Source of the DNA: Marinifilaceae bacterium
GTDB lineage: Bacteria > Bacteroidota > Bacteroidia > Bacteroidales > Marinifilaceae
NCBI GenBank assembly: GCA_025210485.1
Contig: JAOARN010000124.1
Coordinates: 1-64,000, forward strand
Length of the DNA stretch: 64,000 bases
Direction: 5' to 3'
The notes under the pieces were generated by a model. It was not told the DNA's origin and did not search any database. It was given only the letters and a program-made list of their open reading frames with translations. A program made the position numbers and the translations under genes. Shown piece by piece: positions 38,706-48,160 of the stretch. Every line of letters begins with the position of its first letter. Within the stretch, counting starts at the first letter, position 1.

Positions 38706-40016
38706 TTACTCTCTTACAAAGCTGTAACGTATGTGCCACCATTCAGGCATATAGTCATTTGTATCTTCAAGTTTTTTCCATTCGTTAGCAAGGAAAGCTT
38801 TAGGAGCATAATCATAGATTAATACATCTAAGTTTTGTTTACCATCAACTTCACGAATATAGAAACCTATTTTTACTTCTGCCTCAAGTTCTTCATCAGC
38901 AGAGAAATATACATTTGCCTTGCTTAATTTAAATTTAGCAACATGGAACTGAAGAGGAGGTGAAGTAGGATTAGGTTGTGATCCGTAGTAATCTTGAGGA
39001 TCTTCCATAGTTTCAAGAAACTCGAAAGTACAATTTCTAAAATAATTCTTAAGATCAGATTTCATATCGAAAGTGATAGCAGGTTTTTCGCCACTTAAGT
39101 CAACTGTAAACGAATCCTCTGTAACCGCGGTAGGAATTCCGATATAATCGTTAGGGAAACTCCCAAAACTACATGATTCCTTAAGATAGTCGTAATCATC
39201 TATTGATTTTCCTACCCATTTACCAACTAATCTAGATTGCATAGAAGGTTGAATTGTAACAACACATTCCTTAGTAGCACCTGTTGTAAATTTCTCAGCA
39301 GCAGGATCGATAGTAATAGTAAAATTAGTTTTACCTTCTTCGTATTTAAGAACTTTTAGATTTAATGTAGTATTGATTTGACCTGGTTTTAAGATAAATT
39401 CTTTTTTATCATCAACTAAATCTTCAAATACGAAATGTTCTCCATAAACTGCAGTATTTCCTTCTTTAATAACAAAAGGAATAGTCATAGGTTTTGTAAG
39501 ATCAATTTTACGATCATTCTTATCCGTAACTCTAATAGTTAGAGCAAATTTGTCCGTAAAATCTTCACTAGCTTTATTGAAGTTGCAATAAACTTTTTCA
39601 CCAACACCAACACCAATAGTAGCTTCCATAAATTTACCAGCCTTAATAGTTTCGCTAGCTTTCACAGTAAGCTTAATATTAGAATCAGCTTTAAAGTTTT
39701 CTTTAAAAGTAATTACCACCTTAGCATCACGTACACCAGCAGGGAATACAAATTCTTCAGCAGAGATAGTATATCCTTGATCCTTAACAAGACTACCAGC
39801 TAAAGTGAAAGGAATTTTCAATTCTGTTTCCGAAGCCACTGAAAGTTTTGCATTAATTTCCAAAGGCTCTTGGCTAGTCAAATCGTATTCTGCATACTCA
39901 AGACTAATAGTGCGCTCCATAGTTTTAATTACCTCTTTTTCGTCTTTATCATCATCACTACATGATGTAGCAAAAAGACCAAAAAAAGCAATCATTAAAA
40001 ATAATAGGTTTTTCAT
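38706..40016 (-). CDS. SusE/F-position surface lipoprotein with Calx-beta-like repeats
   Basis: 436 residues from the ATG at 40016 (MKNLLFLMIAFFGLFATSC, Cys19); the longer frame from 40106 has no signal peptide at its start. Acidic SDDDKDEKE after the Cys suggests surface export. Residues about 45-270 look like two beta-sandwich repeats (EFVFPAGVRDAKVVITF, EFILKPGQINTTLNLKV) of Calx-beta type. From about 275 (SRLVGKWVGKSIDD) a C-terminal domain of unknown type follows. By position after SusD it is likely an accessory ligand-binding lipoprotein. The ligand cannot be told. Confidence 0.7.
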   Translation of the reverse strand: MKNLLFLMIAFFGLFATSCSDDDKDEKEVIKTMERTISLEYAEYDLTSQEPLEINAKLSVASETELKIPFTLAGSLVKDQGYTISAEEFVFPAGVRDAKVVITFKENFKADSNIKLTVKASETIKAGKFMEATIGVGVGEKVYCNFNKASEDFTDKFALTIRVTDKNDRKIDLTKPMTIPFVIKEGNTAVYGEHFVFEDLVDDKKEFILKPGQINTTLNLKVLKYEEGKTNFTITIDPAAEKFTTGATKECVVTIQPSMQSRLVGKWVGKSIDDYDYLKESCSFGSFPNDYIGIPTAVTEDSFTVDLSGEKPAITFDMKSDLKNYFRNCTFEFLETMEDPQDYYGSQPNPTSPPLQFHVAKFKLSKANVYFSADEELEAEVKIGFYIREVDGKQNLDVLIYDYAPKAFLANEWKKLEDTNDYMPEWWHIRYSFVRE

Positions 40017-40038
40017 TTTTAGATAATTTAAGTTAATA

Positions 40039-40248
40039 CTACTTGTAGGCTTTAATTTTTTTATGTAATTCAATAAGTTGATCATATTCAGCAGAACTAG
40101 CGTCAACAGGAATCACAGATAAAATTTTATGGTTCTCTTTCAAGCTATTTGAAAGATCTGGTGTTTTATCATATTTTTCGCATGAAACTAGACTTAGCAG
40201 ACAAGCTGCTAAGATTAATTTCAGGCTATTATTAATAATTGTATTCAT
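40039..40248 (-). CDS. small lipoprotein overlapping the end of the susD-like gene
   Basis: 69 residues. The signal peptide and lipobox are LLSLVSC (Cys23), then a short mature part ending ELHKKIKAYK. Its ATG lies 17 bp inside the susD-like gene in another frame, a typical coupling within operons. It matches no family I know. The clear lipobox and the position between two lipoprotein genes support that it is real. Confidence 0.6.
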   Translation of the reverse strand: MNTIINNSLKLILAACLLSLVSCEKYDKTPDLSNSLKENHKILSVIPVDASSAEYDQLIELHKKIKAYK

Positions 40249-41650
40249 ATCCTGGGTTTTGTTTTAGTCCTTCAATCAAATCGCAATCAGTAATCGCAAT
40301 TGGATAGGTGTACATATATTTTTGAGTAGAATATTTTTGGGTATAATTAGTTGTACCTTTAATAGAGTATGTATAGAATTCTGGTCTTCCATGCATTTTT
40401 AATTGCAACCATCTATCTCCCTCGCAGAAAAACTCGATTTGTCTTTCAGTCAGAATATTATAAACTAATTTAGATAAAGGATTACCCTCTGCATCGACTT
40501 TTACTAAATATTCAGGATCCACATCAGGTAGGCTTGCCGAAGTATAATCAACAAAACCAGCTACACGGTTCCTTCTAATCATATTTAGATAGTTTAAAGC
40601 TTCTGTATCTTTTTTAAGATATGCATAAGATTCAGCAGCTATAAAAGCCATTTCAGCACTTCTAATGCGTACTATTAGAGGTTTGATTGTTGTAAGTCTT
40701 TCAACTTCTTTATAGTTAACAATTATTTTCTTGGTGCCAAAAAATAAAGATTTCCTTATATCATTATCATTCATAAGATTTATAAACTCAAGACTTGGAT
40801 ATACGTTTTCCAAATGAGCCATTGGTTGCTTATAGGATTCCTCAGTTGCATTTTCATTATATAAGTGTTTACAGAATATTTCGTTACCAGCAATTACGAA
40901 TGGAGTATTTATCATATGCTTATACTCATCACCATTTAGTATTGGGTATTTTGCAACAAGCTCCGATGCAATTTTGGCAGCTTCGGTCCAGTTGTGAGTC
41001 CAATAGTAAAATCTAGCCAAATATGCCTTAGCTACATCCTGTGTTATTCTGTAATCTTTAGTGGTACAATTAAATTCAATAGCTTTTTTAAGATCTTCTT
41101 CTATTAATTCGGCAGTTTGAAAAATGCTGCTTCTAATAGGTCGTGCCTCCATGCTAAATTCTTCGATTAATGAAGCACCCAATTGAGTTTTTGCATTCGC
41201 AGGATCGTATGGTTCTGAATAGTAAACCATAAGATTATAGTAGCATATTCCTCTTAAGGCATGAGTGACAGCCAATAGCTCTTTCGACTCTTTATCATTT
41301 GCTTTAACCTCTTCAATAATGATATTAAAGTTTGCAATCTCAGCATAATATGCTGAATAACTGGCTGTTTTCCCTGGCAATGAACTACCAATATAGAAAG
41401 GAATAACAGAATTAATAAAAAGACTAGATTCTAAATTTTTAGCATAGGCTTCTTTATGCATTAAGTCAGCTTCTGAGTCAAATATTCTATCATTAGAATT
41501 GAAATCAACTGCATGAAGAGTCTTTTGAATCATTGACGAAAAATCATCGGTTGATTCTGGTATAATTTTATTATGCGGTTTTATATCTAAATAACTGTCA
41601 CAAGAGCTTAAGCAGAATAGAGATATAAAAATGATTAGTATTTTTTTCAT
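40232..41650 (-). CDS. SusD/RagB-family outer-membrane lipoprotein
   Basis: 472 residues. The lipobox is at Cys17 (LFCLSSC), then DSYLDIKPHNKIIPEST, the usual SusD start. TPR-like helices follow (RGICYYNLMVYYSEPYD, AKAYLARFYYWTHNW) and the C-terminal NILTERQIEFFCEGDRWLQL segment is a SusD hallmark. It forms the lid over the SusC barrel and captures ligand. It starts 9 bp after the susC-like stop. Confidence 0.93.
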   Translation of the reverse strand: MKKILIIFISLFCLSSCDSYLDIKPHNKIIPESTDDFSSMIQKTLHAVDFNSNDRIFDSEADLMHKEAYAKNLESSLFINSVIPFYIGSSLPGKTASYSAYYAEIANFNIIIEEVKANDKESKELLAVTHALRGICYYNLMVYYSEPYDPANAKTQLGASLIEEFSMEARPIRSSIFQTAELIEEDLKKAIEFNCTTKDYRITQDVAKAYLARFYYWTHNWTEAAKIASELVAKYPILNGDEYKHMINTPFVIAGNEIFCKHLYNENATEESYKQPMAHLENVYPSLEFINLMNDNDIRKSLFFGTKKIIVNYKEVERLTTIKPLIVRIRSAEMAFIAAESYAYLKKDTEALNYLNMIRRNRVAGFVDYTSASLPDVDPEYLVKVDAEGNPLSKLVYNILTERQIEFFCEGDRWLQLKMHGRPEFYTYSIKGTTNYTQKYSTQKYMYTYPIAITDCDLIEGLKQNPGYEYNY

Positions 41651-41659
41651 AATTTAAGT

Positions 41660-44600
41660 TTAGAAGCTTAAGTTAAATCCGAAATTCACAGTTCTAGTAA
41701 TTGGGTAAACTGCACCCGCTGATTCAGGGTCGATTCCTGAATAATCAGTAAAAGTGAAAGGATTGGAAATTCCCATATTAACACTCATAGAAGAAATATT
41801 ATACTTCTTGATAAATTTTGATGGTACAGAATAAGACAGACTTATACTCTTGATTCTGACATACCACATTTTTTCAATAAATGCGCCATTTACAACTCTT
41901 GAATCCATTACCTGATTAAGTTCTGCATTTTTATCTATTGATCTATCTGCAACATCATCAATTAGAATAGGATATCTAGCATTAGGATTATCGGGTGTCC
42001 AAACATCTCTGTACTTAGCATTCATATTATGATGGTGATGGTATACATCATTCAAATAAGATTGAATATCATGATTTAATGCTTCTGTTGTACTAACACT
42101 GGTTCCCGAGAAAATATCACTTACAGAAGAAGGAGTAGCTAATTTGGTATTCATTTTATTCCCAAAACAGTAGTTTCCATATATGCTTAGACTAAAGTTT
42201 TTATAGGACAAACTATTAGAAAAACCACCTTGAATTGGAGGAGTTTGAGTACCTATATAGAATAAATAATTTTCTGGATTGGATTTAGATCCTTGCTTGC
42301 TAATATCGGCATCAGGTCTTAATTTAAACTCATAATAGCCTGTTTTAGGATTTATACCAAGAGGTTTACCTGTAAAAATACTTCCAGTAGGATAACCTAT
42401 TCGCAAGGCACTAGTCATACTTTTCCCATAAGGTGAATTATACTTGACTAGCTTACTAATATTTTTACCAAAATTCATTGATGTCGACCATCTGAAATCT
42501 TTTGTTTTTACAGGAGTAGCACTTAATGAAAACTCAAACCCTTTATTCTCCATCTCAGAAGTATTATATCCCTGCGTATTATATCCAGTTACAGATGGAA
42601 CAGTTACACTATTCACAAGATCAGTGGACTTACGATAATAAACTTCGGTATTCATGCTAATTCTACCTTCGAATAAACCCAGACTTAGACCAAGTTTTGC
42701 ATCCATGGTTTTCTCCCATCTTAAATTCTTATTAGGAGCAGATGCCATTCTACTCATTAGATAAGTATCATCTTCCGTTTTTCTGTACTTATTATCATAA
42801 ACAAGAATAATTTCAGGACTAACTGTTTTGTTAACATTCCCAGTATAACCAGTAGCAGCTCTTAATGATAGAGAACTAATAATATGCTTATAAGGAATCA
42901 TAAAATTTTCCTTAGCTGCATGCCAAACAAAACCTAATGACCAGTTTTTATTAAACTGTTCTTCACTACCAAAGCAATCACTTCCATCGGCACGAACAGT
43001 GAAACTTGCTATATATTTATTTTTATAATCGTAATCCATAGAAGTGTAAAAAGAGGCAAATCGATGTTGTGTGGTACCTTCACCAAACAATCCATCTACC
43101 AAATTACCATAAGACACCATACTTGAATAGGTAACATTGTCGCTACCAATCACACGATCAGGAATTGGCATGGAAGCAATTTCAACTCTTTTATTGTAAT
43201 TATATTTTTTTCTAAAACCCGCTGTTGCGTTTGATTCTCTAACTTCAGATCCACCTATTACACTGAATTTATGATTCTCTCCTATAGTTTTATTATATGA
43301 TAATTGAGCTCGCAGGGTATAAGATTTATTTCTACCATCCGAAGTCATAAAAGAGCTATATAGTTTATCAGAATCATCACTATCAAAAGAACATCTATCC
43401 TGAAAGGCAGCATAAGTATATTTGCCTTTGAAGTTTTCAGTATTACTAGTGGTATATGAATAAGAAGCAATAGTATTTAAATGAAAATTTTTAGCTATAT
43501 GATAGGTTAAAGATGCATTTGTTGTAATACTCGTATTTTCAGTTTTACTATCAGTATCATTAATCTCACGCATAATATTGAAACCATTTCTTGGTCTAGC
43601 CATTATGGTAGGGGTTGTATTTAATGGATCTTGATTATTAGCTTTAAAATTCCAATAAGTATAATCAGGTTCATACTCTCCATCTTCATTATAAGGTCTT
43701 TCGTAAGGATTTGCAAAATATGCATATTTAAAAGGATCAACACTTGCAGAATAGCCATTTGCAACCTGATTTGAAGCACTAATACTGAAATTAAGATTAA
43801 ACTTATCGTTAAATTTAGCCGTAAGATTGGTACTTAAGTTAATTCTATCATAATCGGTCTTTTTAACCAAACCAGTATTTTGCGAATAACCCAAAGAAGC
43901 ATAAACTCTTAATTTTTCGGTACCTCCCGATATTGAAACATGCTGGTTGGTGGTCAATGAATTTCTAAAAAGTTCTTCAAACCAGTCGGTATTTGTATCG
44001 TACTTTTTATTAATAAAATCCTCTCTTTCAGCACTGCTCATCTTAGTAAAATCGTCTCTACCAGCTCTTACCATACCTACAAGACCAATAACAGGTAAAT
44101 AACTATCATCATCAACATAGTGGGGTTTACTGTATGTGTCCCATAGCTTTTTCTCCCAATCAAGCTTCTGCTTAGAATTCATCAATCCTGCATCTCTCTG
44201 TGGCTTTAGCACCAATGAACTAGAAAAAGAATAACCTATGGATATTTTACCAACTTTACCTTTTTTTGTGGTAATAACAATAACCCCACCAGCAGCACGC
44301 GAACCATAAATAGCAGCAGCTGAAGCATCTTTTAGTATAGTGACATTTTCAATATCATTTGGATTAATACCACCAACTCCATTATTAAAAAGACTAGAAT
44401 AATCTCCTGATTTTATTTGGTTAGAAACAACATTCGGAATACTTCTCTGCAAAGGCACTCCATCAACCACCCAAAGTGGTCCTGTGTCACCAGTCAAAGA
44501 ATTTTCACCACGAATTGTAATTTTGGAAGCAGCACCTGGGCGTCCCGATGTTCTTCGAATATTAACACCTGCAATTTTACCCTGAAGTATATCCTCAAGC

Positions 44601-45325
44601 TGAGGAGTTGGCTTATTAGCTAACTCTTTAGCAGTAACCACACCAACAGAACCTGTTGCACGCTCAACAGTAGTTTTTTTGTATCCAGTACAAACAACAC
44701 TATTCAACTGCTCAACCTTTGCCTTAAGTTTTACGTTTATTTTCTTTGAGTCAACAACAGTTTTCACTTGCGAATCGAATCCGACAAATGAATACTGAAG
44801 TTTCGCTCCTTTTTTAACCAATATAGAATATTTACCATCAATATTGGTAATAACACCATTAGTACTACCTACTATCACAACAGTAACCCCAGGCAATGGT
44901 TCGCCTGACTGATCAGTAACAGTACCTTTAACTGTAATCTTTTCTGCTTGCTTTGCAGCTTCTTTCTTTTTCGAAATTATAACAATATTCTTTTTATAAA
45001 CAATACTGTATTTCTCTCCAAAAAGATCATCCATCACAACAGAAAGTTTCTCCTTTTTGTACTCAGCATCAATTTGTTTACTATCATCAAATACCGTTTT
45101 ACTGTACAAGAAATCAAACGAAGTTTGCTTTCTTATTTCTCCTAACACCTTTTTAACTGCAGCTTTTTTAAAATTTAAAGAAACTGAAACATCTTGTGTT
45201 GAAGAACTAACACTAGCATTTGCATTAAAACCAATCAAAAAAATCGTAGTTAAAAGAAAAATCGACCCAAGTTTTTTTAACAAAATATTGCTAAAAAAAC
45301 TTTTAAGAATTGATTTTTTAATCAT
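41660..45325 (-). CDS. SusC/RagA-family TonB-dependent transporter with STN signalling domain
   Basis: 1221 residues from the ATG at 45325; a longer frame to 45370 adds 15 residues before the signal peptide. The order is signal peptide (to about 38), STN domain (about 45-118, SLNFKKAAVKKVLGEIRKQ), a carboxypeptidase-regulatory-like domain (about 130-205, GTVTDQSGEPLPGVTVVIVG), plug (SVGVVTAKELANKPTPQLED, GPLWVVDGVPLQ) and a 22-strand barrel ending in Phe. The STN domain contacts a FecR-type anti-sigma factor, and such a gene lies just upstream. Energy comes from TonB-ExbBD. The nearby proteases suggest peptides as cargo, like RagA; this is inference. Confidence 0.93.
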   Translation of the reverse strand: MIKKSILKSFFSNILLKKLGSIFLLTTIFLIGFNANASVSSSTQDVSVSLNFKKAAVKKVLGEIRKQTSFDFLYSKTVFDDSKQIDAEYKKEKLSVVMDDLFGEKYSIVYKKNIVIISKKKEAAKQAEKITVKGTVTDQSGEPLPGVTVVIVGSTNGVITNIDGKYSILVKKGAKLQYSFVGFDSQVKTVVDSKKINVKLKAKVEQLNSVVCTGYKKTTVERATGSVGVVTAKELANKPTPQLEDILQGKIAGVNIRRTSGRPGAASKITIRGENSLTGDTGPLWVVDGVPLQRSIPNVVSNQIKSGDYSSLFNNGVGGINPNDIENVTILKDASAAAIYGSRAAGGVIVITTKKGKVGKISIGYSFSSSLVLKPQRDAGLMNSKQKLDWEKKLWDTYSKPHYVDDDSYLPVIGLVGMVRAGRDDFTKMSSAEREDFINKKYDTNTDWFEELFRNSLTTNQHVSISGGTEKLRVYASLGYSQNTGLVKKTDYDRINLSTNLTAKFNDKFNLNFSISASNQVANGYSASVDPFKYAYFANPYERPYNEDGEYEPDYTYWNFKANNQDPLNTTPTIMARPRNGFNIMREINDTDSKTENTSITTNASLTYHIAKNFHLNTIASYSYTTSNTENFKGKYTYAAFQDRCSFDSDDSDKLYSSFMTSDGRNKSYTLRAQLSYNKTIGENHKFSVIGGSEVRESNATAGFRKKYNYNKRVEIASMPIPDRVIGSDNVTYSSMVSYGNLVDGLFGEGTTQHRFASFYTSMDYDYKNKYIASFTVRADGSDCFGSEEQFNKNWSLGFVWHAAKENFMIPYKHIISSLSLRAATGYTGNVNKTVSPEIILVYDNKYRKTEDDTYLMSRMASAPNKNLRWEKTMDAKLGLSLGLFEGRISMNTEVYYRKSTDLVNSVTVPSVTGYNTQGYNTSEMENKGFEFSLSATPVKTKDFRWSTSMNFGKNISKLVKYNSPYGKSMTSALRIGYPTGSIFTGKPLGINPKTGYYEFKLRPDADISKQGSKSNPENYLFYIGTQTPPIQGGFSNSLSYKNFSLSIYGNYCFGNKMNTKLATPSSVSDIFSGTSVSTTEALNHDIQSYLNDVYHHHHNMNAKYRDVWTPDNPNARYPILIDDVADRSIDKNAELNQVMDSRVVNGAFIEKMWYVRIKSISLSYSVPSKFIKKYNISSMSVNMGISNPFTFTDYSGIDPESAGAVYPITRTVNFGFNLSF

Positions 45326-45382
45326 AAATTTGAGTTTAATTATTTGCGTGAAATGGATCTTGTAATCCATGGTTTATTTTAG

Positions 45383-45408
45383 CTGATGTCTATTGCAGTA
45401 GACATCAG
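45383..45408. promoter_or_regulatory. perfect hairpin between fecR-like and susC-like genes
   Basis: CTGATGTCTA (45383-45392) pairs with TAGACATCAG (45399-45408) around TTGCAG, immediately after the fecR stop. There is no U-run on the minus strand, so it may be an mRNA stability or attenuation element rather than a full terminator. Confidence 0.6.
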
Positions 45409-46533
45409 TTATTCTACATAAACAATTTTATTTACAAGTCTGATTTTCAAATCATCGGTCATTTCTATCATTTCCAACATTTCTCTTAATGAACATTCTT
45501 TTTTGAGAACACCTGTAAATATTTTATTCTTTAAATTCTTATTTATAAAAACTACATTCACATCATACCATCTTTCTATTTGGGTCATTATTTCTGACAT
45601 TTTTTTATTATCAAAATAATAAACACCATCCACCCATGAAGTATATAATCTTGTATCAACCTTTTTGACCTCTATATTACCAGCACAGGCAATTGCTTGT
45701 TGGTCGGGTTTCAATAAGATTTTATTTTCCTTATACCTTAATTGCACTGATCCTTCAACAAGAGTAGTAGTAATATTGCCAGTTTCGTGGTAAGAATTAA
45801 TATTAAAACTAGTTCCCAAAACCTTAATTTGAGTATCACCACATTTAACTACAAAGGGCTTATTCTTATTCTTTGCTACAGAAAAATACGCCTCACCATC
45901 GATTTCCACCTCACGAGTATCACCCACAAAATGAGTAGGATATTTAAATTTTGTTTCAGAATTAAGATTTACAACAGTTCCATCGCTAAGTTCGACTCTG
46001 AAACTGCAAGATTTAGGAATAACGATAGTATTATATTCAGCTTTAATAGCAGTTTTTTGTTTCTTTAATTTATAGCTAATCGTTTTCCCTAATTTATTTT
46101 TCAACTCTATTCCATCTATTTGAGATATAGTAGTATTTTTGGATTTACATAAATTTATAATTTCACCATTTGCCAAAAACAAACTTGGCTGATTCGAATT
46201 TGTATCACACACCGACTTATCAGAATTTACAATAATAGAATTGTCCAAATACAATTGTCGTGACATTACCGACAATACAGTAATAATAATAGCAGCGGCA
46301 GCAAATCGAGCCATTTTCAGAACAAATCCAAAGGAGTCATATTTAGTCTTCGTATCTATCTCTTTCCACATCATTGTAAAGTCAGGCTCCTCCACATCCA
46401 AGTCTTTTTCAATATCTTGGAAAAGTTCGTCACACAAATACAATTCCTCCTTAGAGAGATCTTCCAAGTGCTTTTCAGGATTTTTAGGCGTATCAAGGTA
46501 CTGCAGAATTTTATTGTAAATTCGTAAATTCAT
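45409..46533 (-). CDS. FecR-family anti-sigma factor
   Basis: 374 residues. A cytoplasmic part (1-72) binds the sigma factor and is followed by one membrane helix (about 73-92). The periplasmic FecR domain spans about 165-265 (SFRVELSDGTVVNLNSETK, REVEIDGEAYFSVAKN) and the C-terminal DUF4974 domain about 300-372 (MSEIMTQIERWYDVNVVF). It receives the signal from the STN domain of the SusC-like transporter and releases the ECF sigma factor. It lies between the sigma and susC-like genes in the usual order. Confidence 0.93.
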   Translation of the reverse strand: MNLRIYNKILQYLDTPKNPEKHLEDLSKEELYLCDELFQDIEKDLDVEEPDFTMMWKEIDTKTKYDSFGFVLKMARFAAAAIIITVLSVMSRQLYLDNSIIVNSDKSVCDTNSNQPSLFLANGEIINLCKSKNTTISQIDGIELKNKLGKTISYKLKKQKTAIKAEYNTIVIPKSCSFRVELSDGTVVNLNSETKFKYPTHFVGDTREVEIDGEAYFSVAKNKNKPFVVKCGDTQIKVLGTSFNINSYHETGNITTTLVEGSVQLRYKENKILLKPDQQAIACAGNIEVKKVDTRLYTSWVDGVYYFDNKKMSEIMTQIERWYDVNVVFINKNLKNKIFTGVLKKECSLREMLEMIEMTDDLKIRLVNKIVYVE

Positions 46534-46592
46534 CGTGTATGGTATAATAATGGTGTATGATAGTTAGGTTTAGTTTCTGTGTTATAATGATA

Positions 46593-47072
46593 TTAGAGCA
46601 TACTAACTCCTTCCCTCATTTTGCGATAGCCTACTTTCAGACGAGATTTAACAGTATTTACGGGAACACCAAGTTCTTCAGCTATTTCAGTATATTTAAG
46701 TTCATTTACACATTTCAAAATAATAGTCTTGCGAATATCCTCAGATAATTGATTTAGAAGTTTTGTGACTTTTGTGTTTTTAGAACTAAAGTTTTCAATA
46801 TTTATTTCATTTAATCTTTCTTCATCTATATAGAACTGTTCTCTGGCGGCTCTATTCTTATCGGTTCTAATGGTATTGAGGCTAATATTTACTATAGATT
46901 TTTTCAGAAATGCCTTTGGATTTTCAACCCTTGATCTATTTTCCCAAAGTTTTATAAAAGCACTCTGCACTATATCTTTTGCCTTATCAGAATCTTTGAC
47001 ATATGTATTGGCAAAATAAAACAACCCTTTTGATTCAGCTTCATAGATCGATTTCAATTGAGTCTTTGTCAT
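46593..47072 (-). CDS. ECF-type RNA polymerase sigma factor
   Basis: 159 residues from the ATG at 47072 (MTKTQLKSIYEAESKG). The frame continues to 47141, but a promoter-like GAACTTTG at 47140-47147 would put the transcript start inside that extension. Region 2 (LFYFANTYVKDSDKAKDIVQ, FIKLWENR) and region 4 (ELKYTEIAEELGVPVNTVKS) are clear. It is predicted to transcribe the susCD-like locus and perhaps itself when FecR is signalled. Confidence 0.93.
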   Translation of the reverse strand: MTKTQLKSIYEAESKGLFYFANTYVKDSDKAKDIVQSAFIKLWENRSRVENPKAFLKKSIVNISLNTIRTDKNRAAREQFYIDEERLNEINIENFSSKNTKVTKLLNQLSEDIRKTIILKCVNELKYTEIAEELGVPVNTVKSRLKVGYRKMREGVSML

Positions 47073-47141
47073 TTTTGTGTTGGGTTTTTTTGGGTTTAAT
47101 TTTTTTATGTTCAGCTCAGAATAAACTTCGGCTGCAGGCAA

Positions 47142-47817
47142 AGTTCATTTTTTATTTTTATGTTAAACTACAAAACTTAAATATATTAAGATTTATTAAA
47201 ATCTAAAAATAAAATTTAGAAGGCTAAAAAATAAATATAGTTAATAAAAATTATAGTTATTCTTTTCATTTCAGTTATCTTATTTATCTATTTTTCAATA
47301 GCTTTTAAAAGCTAAAAATTTATTTAAACCAATAATTATTTTATTCACATTCAATATAGAATCATTTTAACTTAGCATATATTGAGATTTTCGGACTAAA
47401 ATATTCAAACTAATTTTTTAGTAGTATATTGTTAATAAAAAATAAAAGAAAATTAAGATTAACCGAGAGATTATATTCTTATGTAAATACAACCAAGCTT
47501 CACCAACAAGACACAGTGAAATTAAAAATGGGTCATTTTGGAAATAAAAAAATTAAGCTTTTTTTACATTTTTTGTAAAATGTTATATAATTCACTCAAA
47601 TTATGGGACTTGTATTCGATGCTTTTTAATATAAATATTACAAGAATATAATACCGAGAATAATTTCCTTTCTAATAACAGTTATTATCCACATACAAAC
47701 TAACTACGTCTCATCTTGTTAACATATTTATGTTTATACAATTATTTTCCTATTGCAGGAAGCTTTGGTAAATTGGATGTGGAATAAATTACCTAACTAA
47801 AAATTACTTTGTAAAAT
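47142..47817. other. long gene-less stretch
   Basis: About 680 bp of very AT-rich DNA between the divergent sigma gene and the gene at 47818. It contains a possible sigma-gene -7/-33 pair (about 47140-47174, minus) and the palindrome AGCTTTTAAAAGCT (47300-47313). I see no RNA gene or reading frame. Confidence 0.5.
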
Positions 47818-48138
47818 ATGGAAGCACAGGAAAAGAAAAAAGATATCTCAAAAAGCAACGATAATAGTAATAGATTTAACATTATTTCATTAGAAAATCA
47901 TATAGCAGCTATTACTACAGGTTTTAGACTAGGACAAATTGAGAATAAAGATCTTGAATTCTCAAAATACATAGAAAACTATTGGAATACAAAAATAACA
48001 GAGCTGGAAAAAGATTATGTCATAAGGGAACTTATTTTAAAATATTCAAAATCAAAAGGAATAACCATAGACCCAAGGCTTATAGATTCAGCAAATCAAA
48101 TCGAACCTACCTTTCTAGATACACCAATTGATTCATAA
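47818..48138 (+). CDS. hypothetical protein, 106 residues
   Basis: An unrecognised soluble protein, charged (Lys/Glu/Asp-rich) and mostly helical, with no signal peptide or membrane segment. Its central part, NHIAAITTGFRLGQIENKDLE, could be an amphipathic helix pair. The next gene starts 22 bp after its stop, so the two probably form a small operon. Codon use is like its neighbours. Confidence 0.6.
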   Translation: MEAQEKKKDISKSNDNSNRFNIISLENHIAAITTGFRLGQIENKDLEFSKYIENYWNTKITELEKDYVIRELILKYSKSKGITIDPRLIDSANQIEPTFLDTPIDS

Positions 48139-48160
48139 TTATCATTGTGGTTCTTCAAGA

